This document shows, piece by piece, positions 43,771 through 54,077 of a stretch of DNA of 64,000 bases; the stretch's first letter is position 1; the number at the start of each line of letters is the position of its first letter. Source of the DNA: Methylobacterium ajmalii (GTDB lineage Bacteria; Pseudomonadota; Alphaproteobacteria; Rhizobiales; Beijerinckiaceae); contig NZ_JACWCT010000044.1 in the NCBI RefSeq assembly GCF_016613415.1, forward strand, positions 1-64,000, written 5' to 3'. The position numbers and the translations under genes are program-made. The notes under the pieces are model-generated. The model did not search any database and had not been told where the DNA came from. It saw only the letters and a program-made list of their open reading frames with translations.

Positions 43771-44108
43771 CGGTCCCCGTCCCGGACCGGCAGCAGGGCG
43801 TCGAGCATCGCCTCGGCGGAGAGCGTCGGATCGAGCACCAGGAGGCGGCCCTCGCCGAGAGAGCCGGCGGTGGCGAGCGTGAGGCTGCGCTTGGGGCACA
43901 GGCCGAGGCAGCCGGTCTCGACCACCCGCACCTTGCGGCCGCGACGATCGGCCTTGAGGGCCCGCTTCAACCCGCCCCGCACCGCCTTGGCGCCGACGCC
44001 CTGACGCTTGGCGCATTTGGCGCACACCATCACGATCTCGGCGAAGGGGGCGGAAGCCGCCTTGGCCGGTCCGCGTTTCGTCACCGCCAGCTTGCTCACG
44101 CGGGTCAC
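43767..44108 (-). CDS. 2Fe-2S thioredoxin-like ferredoxin family protein
   Basis: Small protein of 113 residues with four Cys in the pattern CAKCAKRQG...ETGCLGLCPKR (near residues 29, 32, 67 and 71). This resembles the thioredoxin-like [2Fe-2S] ferredoxin fold, followed by a basic stretch and VLDPTLSAEAMLDALLPV. An electron-transfer role is likely but the partner is unknown. The start is GTG at 44108, with other GTG codons inside. The overlap with the flippase gene indicates cotranscription. Confidence 0.75.
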   Translation of the reverse strand: MTRVSKLAVTKRGPAKAASAPFAEIVMVCAKCAKRQGVGAKAVRGGLKRALKADRRGRKVRVVETGCLGLCPKRSLTLATAGSLGEGRLLVLDPTLSAEAMLDALLPVRDGDR

Positions 44109-44324
44109 CGTCTCCCGTTCCGCGATCCATCCGAGCCGGAGTTACCCTCCGGCCGATGCGCGTGCAACGCGCGGCATGGACGCGGCCGAGCATCCCGCCC
44201 GGGGACGCGCACCCGCCCACGCGGCCGGCATCCGACGTCCGCGGGATCGCGTCGCGATGCGCAAATCGGCTTCGCTCGCGCGGGGAGGGCCGGCGACTCC
44301 ACCGCGCGGGCGGGTGATGCGACT

Positions 44325-44351
44325 TCCGGAAGCCGTCCTCCGGAAGCCGTC
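44325..44351. repeat. Short direct repeat downstream of ygiQ
   Basis: TCCGGAAGCCGTC occurs twice (44325-44337 and 44339-44351), one base apart, directly after the stop of the ygiQ gene. It contains TTCCGGAA, so it can also fold. It may be part of the terminator. The rest of 44109-44351 shows no gene. Confidence 0.5.
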
Positions 44352-46454
<2,103 letters not shown>

Positions 46455-46790
46455 GAATAGGCCGCCGGGGCCGCGAGATCAACGAATGGCAGGCATGAGG
46501 CCGGACGACGGGCCGTCGCCCGGCCGATCGCACGGCCGCCACCCGGCTCCTTTCAACGCTAGACATGACACGCGGGGCAGCACCGCGCCCCGGGTCGCAA
46601 GCCCCCGCATAGCCCGGCTCGCGCTTGCCAAGCCTCGTTACATGTCTATACATATTAGGACAGCCAACGGCGCATCGCCGCGCTCGCCTGCGTCGATCGG
46701 GCGGGGCACGGGTGGTCGTCGGCGACGGCGCGGCCGCGTCGTCCTTACCTTGCGCCCCGCGCGCGTCGTCGAGCGAACGAGGACCTCGCC
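46455..46790. other. Divergent intergenic region upstream of hutH
   Basis: No gene is seen in these 336 bases. The stretch at 46620-46665 is relatively AT-rich and holds the hutH promoter and probable operator described separately. Confidence 0.5.
46625..46653 (+). promoter_or_regulatory. Promoter and palindromic operator upstream of hutH
   Basis: TTGCCA (46625-46630), a 16-base spacer and TATACA (46647-46652) form a sigma-70-like promoter. The near-palindrome ATGTCTATACAT (46642-46653) covers the -10 box and resembles TGTmTAkACA sites bound by HutC-type GntR regulators. The start lies 140 bases downstream. A GntR/HutC-family gene lies at 4378-5196, but its own operators differ, so it is probably not the regulator of this site. 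Confidence 0.5.
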
Positions 46791-48329
46791 ATGACCCTGA
46801 CCTTCCATCCGGGACACGTGTCGCTCCAGGACCTCGAGCGCGTCTATCGCGACGGCGTGGCGGCGCGGCTGGATGCGGGCTGCGATGCCGCCATCGAGCG
46901 GGGCGCGGCCCGGATCGCGGCGATCGCCGAGGGCGAGGCGCCGATCTACGGGATCAATACCGGCTTCGGGAAACTGGCCTCGATCCGGATCGCGCCCGGC
47001 GACCTCGCCACCCTCCAGCGCAACCTGATCCTGTCGCATTGCTGCGGCCTCGGCGAGCTCCTGGAGCCGGACGTGGTGCGCCTCGTGATGGCGCTGAAGC
47101 TGATCTCGCTCGGCCGCGGCGCGTCGGGGGTGCGGCTGGCGATCGTGCGCCTCATCGAGGCGATGCTCGCCCGCGGCGTCGTCCCGGCCATCCCGGGCCA
47201 GGGCTCGGTCGGCGCCAGCGGCGACCTCGCGCCGCTCGCCCACCTGGCCGCCGTGATGATCGGCGAGGGCGAGGCCTTCGTCGGGGGTGAGCGGATGCCG
47301 GGCGGCGAGGCGCTGCGGCGCGCCGGGCTCGAGCCGGTGGTGCTGGCCGCCAAGGAAGGGCTCGCGCTCATCAACGGCACGCAGGTCTCGACCGCGTTGG
47401 CGCTGGCCGGGTTGTTCCGCGCCTTCCGGGCGCTGCGGGCCGCCCTCGTCACCGGTGCGCTGTCGACCGACGCGGCGATGGGCTCCTCCGCCCCGTTCCA
47501 CCCCGAGATTCATGCGCTGCGGGGCCATCGCGGGCAGATCGAGGCCGGGGCGGCCCTGCGCGCGCTCCTCGACGGATCGGCGATCCGCGAGAGCCACGTC
47601 GAGGGCGACGAGCGGGTCCAGGATCCCTACTGCATCCGGTGCCAGCCCCAGGTCGTGGGCGCCTGCCTCGACCTCCTGCGCCAGGCCGGCCGCACCCTCG
47701 AGATCGAGGCCAATGCCGTCACCGACAACCCCCTGGTCCTGTCCGACGGCGAGGTCGTGTCGGGCGGGAACTTCCATGCCGAGCCGGTCGCCTTCGCGGC
47801 CGACCAGATCGCGCTCGCGGTCTGCGAGATCGGCTCGATCGCGCAGCGCCGGATCGCCCTCCTGGTCGACCCGGCCCTGTCCTTCGGCCTGCCGGCGTTC
47901 CTGGCGCGCAAGCCCGGCCTGAATTCCGGGCTGATGATCGCCGAGGTGACCTCGGCGGCGCTGATGAGCGAGAACAAGCAGCGGTCTCACCCGGCCTCGG
48001 TCGATTCGACGCCCACCTCCGCCAACCAGGAGGACCACGTCTCGATGGCCTGCCACGGCGCCCGCCGCCTGCTGGCGATGACCGAGAACCTGTTCGGCAT
48101 CCTGGGCATCGAGGCCCTGGCGGGCGCCCAGGGCGTCGAGCTGCGCGGCCCGCTGCGGACGAGCCCGGAATTGGAGCGGGCGCTCGCGGCGATCCGCGCC
48201 GCGATCCGTCCGCTCGATGAGGACCGCTACCTCGCGGACGACCTGCGGATCGCCGCCGGCCTGGTGGCGCAGGGCGCGATCGACGCCAGCCCGTCGCCCG
48301 GCATCCTGCCGGGTCTGGAGGCGGCATGA
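46791..48329 (+). CDS. hutH: Histidine ammonia-lyase
   Basis: Enzyme of 512 residues that removes ammonia from L-histidine to give urocanate, the first step of histidine breakdown. The MIO cofactor forms from Ala-Ser-Gly near residues 142-144 in [25 protein letters not shown] lies at residue 51, and [17 protein letters not shown] and QEDHVSM are other active-site blocks. Its length is typical. It overlaps hutG by four bases. hutU and hutI are not next to it. Confidence 0.95.
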   Translation: MTLTFHPGHVSLQDLERVYRDGVAARLDAGCDAAIERGAARIAAIAEGEAPIYGINTGFGKLASIRIAPGDLATLQRNLILSHCCGLGELLEPDVVRLVMALKLISLGRGASGVRLAIVRLIEAMLARGVVPAIPGQGSVGASGDLAPLAHLAAVMIGEGEAFVGGERMPGGEALRRAGLEPVVLAAKEGLALINGTQVSTALALAGLFRAFRALRAALVTGALSTDAAMGSSAPFHPEIHALRGHRGQIEAGAALRALLDGSAIRESHVEGDERVQDPYCIRCQPQVVGACLDLLRQAGRTLEIEANAVTDNPLVLSDGEVVSGGNFHAEPVAFAADQIALAVCEIGSIAQRRIALLVDPALSFGLPAFLARKPGLNSGLMIAEVTSAALMSENKQRSHPASVDSTPTSANQEDHVSMACHGARRLLAMTENLFGILGIEALAGAQGVELRGPLRTSPELERALAAIRAAIRPLDEDRYLADDLRIAAGLVAQGAIDASPSPGILPGLEAA

Positions 48330-49150
48330 GCCCGGTCTCCGTGAGCCCGGCCGAGGTCGCCCGGGGCTCGTCGCCGGTCATCCTGGCCCTGCCCCATACC
48401 GGCACGGACGTTCCGGCCGACATCCTCGCGCGGCTGAACGACGAGGGCCGCCGGCTGCGCGACACCGACTGGCACATCCACCGGCTCTACGACGGGCTGC
48501 TCCCGGACGCGACGACCGTGCGGGCGACGTTCCACCGCTACGTCGTCGATGCCAACCGCGACCCGTCCGGTACCAGCCTCTATCCGGGGCAGAACACCAC
48601 CGGCTTGGTTCCCGTCACCGATTTCGACGGTGCCCCGATCTGGCGGGACGGCGCGGGCCCGGACGAGGACGACGTCGCCGACCGGATCGCGCGCTTCCAC
48701 GCGCCCTACCACGCCGCGCTCGCCGCCGAGGTCGCGCGCGTGCGGGCGCTGCACGGGGTCGCGATCCTGTACGATTGCCACTCGATCCGCTCGCGGATCC
48801 CGTTCCTGTTCCCGGGCACGCTGCCGGATTTCAACATCGGCACCGACGGCGGGCGGACCTGCGACCCGGCGATCGAGCGCGCGGCGGCCGAGACCTGCGC
48901 GGCCGCCGCCGGCTACACGAGCGTCGTCAACGGCCGTTTCCGCGGCGGCTGGACGACACGCCACTACGGCCGTCCCGAGTCCGGGATCCACGCGATCCAG
49001 ATGGAGCTCGCGCAGGGCTCGCACCTGGCGACGGAAGCGCCGCCCTTCGCCCTGGACGCGGGCAAGGCCGCGCGGCTGCGGCCGGTGCTCGCCGCCGTCC
49101 TGGGCCGCCTCGAAGCGATGGCCGGCAACCTGAGGAACGCCGCGCCGTAA
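48326..49150 (+). CDS. hutG: N-formylglutamate deformylase
   Basis: Enzyme of 274 residues (FGase family) that hydrolyses N-formylglutamate to glutamate and formate, the last step of the five-step hut pathway. Motifs include [33 protein letters not shown], the Zn-binding [18 protein letters not shown], and [27 protein letters not shown]. It follows hutH directly (ATGA). A pathway with FGase implies formiminoglutamate deiminase (HutF), which is not in the window. Confidence 0.92.
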   Translation: MSPVSVSPAEVARGSSPVILALPHTGTDVPADILARLNDEGRRLRDTDWHIHRLYDGLLPDATTVRATFHRYVVDANRDPSGTSLYPGQNTTGLVPVTDFDGAPIWRDGAGPDEDDVADRIARFHAPYHAALAAEVARVRALHGVAILYDCHSIRSRIPFLFPGTLPDFNIGTDGGRTCDPAIERAAAETCAAAAGYTSVVNGRFRGGWTTRHYGRPESGIHAIQMELAQGSHLATEAPPFALDAGKAARLRPVLAAVLGRLEAMAGNLRNAAP

Positions 49151-49161
49151 CTGGCGCGGCG
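49138..49161 (+). terminator. Hairpin at the end of hutG
   Basis: Perfect 9-bp stem CGCCGCGCC / GGCGCGGCG with loop GTAACT that contains the stop codon. No T run follows. Candidate Rho-independent-like end or mRNA stabiliser. Confidence 0.45.
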
Positions 49162-49266
49162 TACGGCCGAGGGAGACGGGGCGAAAGCCCCCGATGGATC
49201 CCGGGTTCGCCGGGGCCTGCGAGCGCCGGACGAGGCCGGGCAGGCCCGTGGGGGCACCCCGGCGTG

Positions 49267-51417
49267 TCAGATGTCGAGCTCGATCTCGTCGGCGAAGACC
49301 GCGCGCTCGGAGATGAAGGCGAAGCGGGCCTCGGGCTTGTTGCCCATCAGCCGCTCGACCGTGTCGCCGGTGGCCTCGCGCGCCTCCTCCACCACCTCGA
49401 CCCGCAGGAGCGTGCGCTTCTTGGGGTCCATCGTGGTCTCCTTGAGCTGCCCGGGCATCATCTCGCCGAGGCCCTTGAAGCGCCCGATCTCGACCTTGCC
49501 CGACTTGAAGGTGGTCTTGAGCAGCTGCTCCTTGTGGCGGTCGTCGCGGGCGTAGGCGCTCTTCGCGCCCTGCGTCAGCCGGTAGAGGGGCGGGACCGCG
49601 AGGTAGAGGTGCCCGCCCTCGATCAGCTTCGGCATCTGCCGGTAGAAGAAGGTGATGAGCAGCGAGGCGATGTGGGCGCCGTCGACGTCGGCGTCGGTCA
49701 TGATGATGACCTTCTCGTAGCGAAGGTCGTCGTGCCGGTACTGGTTGCCGAGGCCGCAGCCCAGCGCCTGGGTCAGGTCGGACAGGAGCTGGTTGGCCCC
49801 GAGCTTGTCCCGGCTCGCCGAGGCGACGTTCAGGATCTTGCCGCGCAGGGGGAGGATCGCCTGGGTGGCGCGGTCGCGCGCCTGCTTGGCCGAGCCGCCG
49901 GCCGAATCGCCCTCGACGATGAAGATCTCGGAGCCGGCGGCCCCGGCCTTCGAGCAATCGGCGAGCTTGCCCGGGAGGCGCAGCTTGCGGGTCGCGGTCT
50001 TGCGGGCGACCTCCTTCTCCTGGCGCCGGCGCAGGCGCTCCTCGGCCCGGTCGATCACCCAGTCGAGGAGCTTGTTGGCCTGGGCCGGGGAGGCGGCGAG
50101 CCAGTGGTCGAAGGCGTCGCGGATCGCCGCCTCGACGATGCGGGAGGCCTCCAGCGTCGCGAGCTTGTCCTTGGTCTGGCCCTGGAACTCAGGTTCGCGG
50201 ATGAAGACCGACAGCATCGCCGCGCAGGTCGCCATCACGTCGTCGGCGGTGACCGAGGCCATCCGCTTGACCTGGCCGACCCGCTCGGCGTGGTCGCGCA
50301 GGCCCCGCAGCAGCGCCACCCGCATCCCGCTCTCATGGGTGCCGCCCTCCGGCGTCGGGATGGTGTTGCAGTAGGACGAGGAGAAGCCGTCGTCGTTCGA
50401 CAGCCAGACCATCGCCCATTCGAGCGAGCCGTGGCTGCCGGGCTTCGTCACCTTGCCGGCGAAGACGCCGTCCGCGACCAGTTCCTTGCCGTCGATCTCG
50501 CGGGCGAGATAGTCCTTCAGGCCGGCCGGGAAGCGGTGCACGGCCTCGGCCGGCACGTTCTCGACGCCTTCCAGCAGGCTGGGCGCGCAGCGCCAGCGGA
50601 TCTCGACCCCGCCGAACAGGTAGGCCTTCGAGCGCGCCATCTTGAACAGGCGACGGGGATCGAACCTGTGCTCGCCGAAGATCTCGGCGTCGGGATGGAA
50701 GCGCACCTTCGTGCCGCGCCGGTTCTGCACCCGGCCGATCGTCTCGATCGGCCCCTGCGCGTGGCCGCGCGAGAAGGTCTGGCGGTAGAGCGTCTGGTTG
50801 CGGGCGACCTCGACCTCGAGCACGTCGGAGAGGGCGTTCACCACCGAGATGCCGACGCCGTGCAGGCCGCCCGAGGTCTCATAGACCTTCGAATCGAACT
50901 TACCGCCGGCATGCAGCGTGGTCATGATGACCTCGAGCGCCGACTTGCCGGGAAATTTCGGGTGCGGGTCGACCGGGATGCCGCGGCCGTTGTCGGTCAC
51001 GACGAGGCAGCCGTCCTCCTGCAGCTCCACCTCGATGAAGCTGGCATGTCCCGCCACCGCCTCGTCCATCGAGTTGTCGATCACCTCGGCGAAGAGGTGG
51101 TGCAGGGCCTTCTCGTCGGTGCCGCCGATATACATGCCGGGCCGGCGCCGCACCGGCTCCAGCCCCTCCAGCACCTCGATCGCCGAGGCGTCGTAGCCGG
51201 CCTCCGCGGCGTCCGCGGGCGGGGGCACGGCGACCGGCTTCGTGCGCTTGAGCGCGTCCGCCTTCAACGGATCCGCGGGCGGCTTTCCTTCGAGAGGCTT
51301 GCCTTCGGGAGGCTTTCTTTCGGCAGGCTTGCCGCCCGCGCCGAACAGGTCTCGTGCGGCCTCGCTCACGCGACGGCCTCGCGGTGGGGGAAGGGCTCTG
51401 GCAGCATTCGAGGTCAT
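49267..51417 (-). CDS. parE: DNA topoisomerase IV subunit B
   Basis: ATPase subunit of topoisomerase IV, 716 residues, which with ParC separates linked daughter chromosomes. The GHKL ATPase domain has AEVIDNSMDEAVAGHA, VTDNGRGIPVD and GGLHGVGISVVNALS. The TOPRIM domain has FIVEGDSAGGSAKQARDR and IMTDADVDGAHIASLL. Family sequence begins around residue 77 (SAIEVLEGLEPVRRRPGMYIGG); before it is a Lys-Pro-rich extension with repeats KPPEGKPLEGKPP, probably disordered. ATG 51417 begins this extension. It is the only gene of the minus strand between hutG and the small gene at 51674. Confidence 0.93.
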   Translation of the reverse strand: MTSNAARALPPPRGRRVSEAARDLFGAGGKPAERKPPEGKPLEGKPPADPLKADALKRTKPVAVPPPADAAEAGYDASAIEVLEGLEPVRRRPGMYIGGTDEKALHHLFAEVIDNSMDEAVAGHASFIEVELQEDGCLVVTDNGRGIPVDPHPKFPGKSALEVIMTTLHAGGKFDSKVYETSGGLHGVGISVVNALSDVLEVEVARNQTLYRQTFSRGHAQGPIETIGRVQNRRGTKVRFHPDAEIFGEHRFDPRRLFKMARSKAYLFGGVEIRWRCAPSLLEGVENVPAEAVHRFPAGLKDYLAREIDGKELVADGVFAGKVTKPGSHGSLEWAMVWLSNDDGFSSSYCNTIPTPEGGTHESGMRVALLRGLRDHAERVGQVKRMASVTADDVMATCAAMLSVFIREPEFQGQTKDKLATLEASRIVEAAIRDAFDHWLAASPAQANKLLDWVIDRAEERLRRRQEKEVARKTATRKLRLPGKLADCSKAGAAGSEIFIVEGDSAGGSAKQARDRATQAILPLRGKILNVASASRDKLGANQLLSDLTQALGCGLGNQYRHDDLRYEKVIIMTDADVDGAHIASLLITFFYRQMPKLIEGGHLYLAVPPLYRLTQGAKSAYARDDRHKEQLLKTTFKSGKVEIGRFKGLGEMMPGQLKETTMDPKKRTLLRVEVVEEAREATGDTVERLMGNKPEARFAFISERAVFADEIELDI

Positions 51418-51673
51418 CCTCTCCCTATACCGGAACAAACGCGGAACAAAAAGGGGCTTCCGGTGGCTTCGGGCGTGGCATGGTCGCGTGGGGCGGCCGG
51501 TCCGGGACCGCCGCGCCGCAGAACCCGTACCAGAGTCACCGAGACGTAAACAAATTCCCTTAAGGTCCGGTGACGCGCACGGGCTCGGCCGGAACCTCGG
51601 CCATGACCGCCCGTTGTCGAAGCGGCCGCGCGATCGCCGGCCGGACAGGCCGCGCCGCAGGAGCGACCCGACG

Positions 51674-51877
51674 ATGAGAGCCGCCAGACGCCAGGTTCGC
51701 CACAGCCGGACCCGCCACCTTACCCTCGCCCGGGCCGAGCAGGCCGCCGGCCAGGCCTTCGGCTTCGCCGAGGAGGGTGTCGCCGCAGCGACCGTCGGCC
51801 TCGGCCGGATGGTGATGACGGCGACCGGGGCTGCCCTGGCGGTGGCGCTCGCCGCGACCCTGGCCTGGGCGTTCTGA
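51674..51877 (+). CDS. Small hypothetical protein with C-terminal membrane segment
   Basis: Open frame of 67 residues starting MRAARRQVRHSRTRHLTLAR and ending in a hydrophobic helix (TATGAALAVALAATLAWAF) that could anchor it in the membrane. The N-terminus is very basic. GGAG lies about 10 bases upstream. No family recognised. It could be a real small protein or a chance frame. Confidence 0.4.
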   Translation: MRAARRQVRHSRTRHLTLARAEQAAGQAFGFAEEGVAAATVGLGRMVMTATGAALAVALAATLAWAF

Positions 51878-52255
51878 GGCCGGCGCGCGCCCGGCCGCAC
51901 TTCTCCTCGCGCTCGCCCGCCTCGCGGGTCTTCGCGTTTGCCCGCTCCGCGGGCCGGGCAGCTCGTCCCATCGACGGGAATCCGGACGCCGCTCCAAACC
52001 GGATCCGGCTCGCCTTGGCTCGCCGCCACGGAGATTCGGCGAAAGTCCCCGGGTTCGTGCCGGCCGGCCATTGCCGGGAGGATCGCCCGCCTTAGCTCCC
52101 GCGGCAAGCTCGGCCCTCTCAAGCTCGGCTATTGCAGCTCCGGCCTTTCGCAGTGCGGAACCTGGGCAGGCCGGCTGAATTTCCCAGAGCGAGACGGCAC
52201 CCCACGCCGCTCGCCCTCGCTTTTTGCCCTCACTTTTTCGAAGGATGGTGGCCCG
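51878..52255. other. Intergenic region upstream of treZ
   Basis: About 380 bases with no supported gene. It must contain the promoter of the trehalose/alpha-glucan operon. A weak EcfG-like string, GGAAC-N16-AATT, lies at 52157-52181, about 75 bases before the start; its -10 half does not fit the consensus well. Confidence 0.4.
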
Positions 52256-54076
52256 ATGCGGCGCGCCCACAGCATGCCATTCGGTGCGGAGATCGGACCG
52301 GAGGGCGTGCGTTTCGCCCTATGGGCGCCGACCGCGACGAAGGTCGCCCTGGTGCTCGACGGGAGCGAGCATCCGCTGCCGGATTCGGGCGAGGGCTGGC
52401 GCCATCTGACGGTGCCGGGCGTGCGCGCCGGGGCCCGCTACGGCTACCGGATCGACGGCGATCTCGTCGTGCCCGACCCCGCCTCGCGCTTCCAGCCCGA
52501 GGACGTCTCGGGGCTGTCCGAGGTGATCGACCCCGCCGCCTTCCCGTGGACCGACGGCGCCTGGAAAAGCCGTTCGTTCGAGGAGACGGTGATCTACGAG
52601 GTCCATGTCGGGACGGCGACGCCCGAGGGCACCTACGCGGCCCTCGCCGACAGGCTCGAGGCCCTGCGCGACCTCGGCGTGACCGCGATCGAGCTCCTGC
52701 CGCTGGCCGACTTCAAGGGCAGCCGCAACTGGGGCTACGACGGCGTGCTGCCCTACGCGCCGGATTCGGCCTACGGCACGCCCGACGACCTGCGCCGCCT
52801 GGTCGACCGCGCGCACGGCCTCGGCCTGATGGTCTTCCTCGACGTGGTCTACAACCACTTCGGCCCGGCCGGGAACTACCTCAACGCCTACGCCAAGACC
52901 TTCTTCACCGAGCGCCACCAGACGCCCTGGGGGGCGGGCATCAACTTCGACGGCAAGACCAGCGGCCAGGTGGTGCGGGACTACTTCGTCCACAACTCGC
53001 TGTACTGGCTGGAGGAGTTCCACGTCGACGGCCTGCGCTTCGACGCGGTCCACGCGATCCAGGACGATTCGGAGAAACACTTCCTCGGTGAACTCGCCGA
53101 GCGCATCCGGGCCGCGTTCCCCGACCGGCCGATCCACCTGATGCTGGAGAACGAGGCCAACCAGGCCTCCTGGCTCGAACGCGGGGCCGCCGGCCGGCCG
53201 CGCTTCCACAGCGCGCAATGGGCCGACGACACCCATCACGGCTGGCACATCCTGCTCACCGGCGAGGAGGCGGGCTACTACGAGAGCTTCTCCGACAAGC
53301 CGGCCGCCCACCTCGCCCGCAGCCTGGCGGAGGGCTTCGCCTACCAGGGCGAGCCGTTCAAGACTCTCGACGGCCACCCCCGCGGCGAGCCCTCCGGACA
53401 CCTGCCGCCATCCGCGTTCGTCACCTTCCTGCAGAACCACGACCAGGTCGGCAACCGGGCGCTCGGCGAGCGCCTGAGCCATCTCGCCGAGCCCGACAGG
53501 CTGGCGCTGGCCCGGGCCGGCCTGCTGCTCAGCCCGCAGATCCCGATGCTGTGGATGGGCGAGGAATGGTCGGCCTCGACGCCGTTCCTGTTCTTCGTCG
53601 ATTTCGCTCCCGACGAGGAGCTGAACAAGGCGGTGCGCGACGGCAGGCGTCGCGAGTTCAAGAGCTTCGCGGCCTTCGCCGACGAGGAGAAGGCGAAGAC
53701 GATCCCCGACCCCACCGCGGAGGAGACGTTCCGGCGCTCGACCCTCGACTGGGCGGAGCGCGACCGCTCGCCCCACCGCGAGGTCCTGGCCGACACGACC
53801 GCGCTCCTGGCCCTGCGCCAGCGCGAGATCGTGCCGCTGACGAAGACCGCCTGGCAGGGCGGGCGCTACGTCCTGCCGCGGCCCGACGTGGTCGACGTCA
53901 CCTGGTCCTATGCCGGGGGCGATCTGCGCTTCGTCGCGGCGTTCGGGGGCGAGCCCTTCGCCCTCCCGAAGCCTCCCGGCCGCGTCGTCTGGCGCTCGCC
54001 CGGCGTGACGGAAGGCGAGAGCGGTTCCCTGGTCCTGCCCGCCTGGTCGGGCGTGTTCGTGAAAGAGGTGCGTTGA
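52256..54076 (+). CDS. treZ: Malto-oligosyltrehalose trehalohydrolase
   Basis: Glycoside hydrolase family 13 enzyme of 606 residues that cuts trehalose off the end made by TreY. The N-terminal beta domain (about 1-95, GVRFALWAPTATKVALVLDG) precedes the GH13 barrel: VFLDVVYNHFGPAGNY, GLRFDAVHAIQDDSE with the nucleophile Asp near residue 260, LMLENEANQASWL with the acid Glu near 298 and FLQNHDQVGNRA with the third Asp near 390. ATG 52256 is supported by AAGGATGG upstream. It is the first gene of the operon and ends one base before the start of the MalQ-TreY gene. Confidence 0.93.
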   Translation: MRRAHSMPFGAEIGPEGVRFALWAPTATKVALVLDGSEHPLPDSGEGWRHLTVPGVRAGARYGYRIDGDLVVPDPASRFQPEDVSGLSEVIDPAAFPWTDGAWKSRSFEETVIYEVHVGTATPEGTYAALADRLEALRDLGVTAIELLPLADFKGSRNWGYDGVLPYAPDSAYGTPDDLRRLVDRAHGLGLMVFLDVVYNHFGPAGNYLNAYAKTFFTERHQTPWGAGINFDGKTSGQVVRDYFVHNSLYWLEEFHVDGLRFDAVHAIQDDSEKHFLGELAERIRAAFPDRPIHLMLENEANQASWLERGAAGRPRFHSAQWADDTHHGWHILLTGEEAGYYESFSDKPAAHLARSLAEGFAYQGEPFKTLDGHPRGEPSGHLPPSAFVTFLQNHDQVGNRALGERLSHLAEPDRLALARAGLLLSPQIPMLWMGEEWSASTPFLFFVDFAPDEELNKAVRDGRRREFKSFAAFADEEKAKTIPDPTAEETFRRSTLDWAERDRSPHREVLADTTALLALRQREIVPLTKTAWQGGRYVLPRPDVVDVTWSYAGGDLRFVAAFGGEPFALPKPPGRVVWRSPGVTEGESGSLVLPAWSGVFVKEVR

Positions 54077-54077
54077 G

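Noticed and set aside
52157-52181. EcfG-like promoter before treZ
   Set aside because: The -35 GGAAC fits, but the -10 reads AATT instead of CGTT. Attractive for a stress operon but too weak to call.
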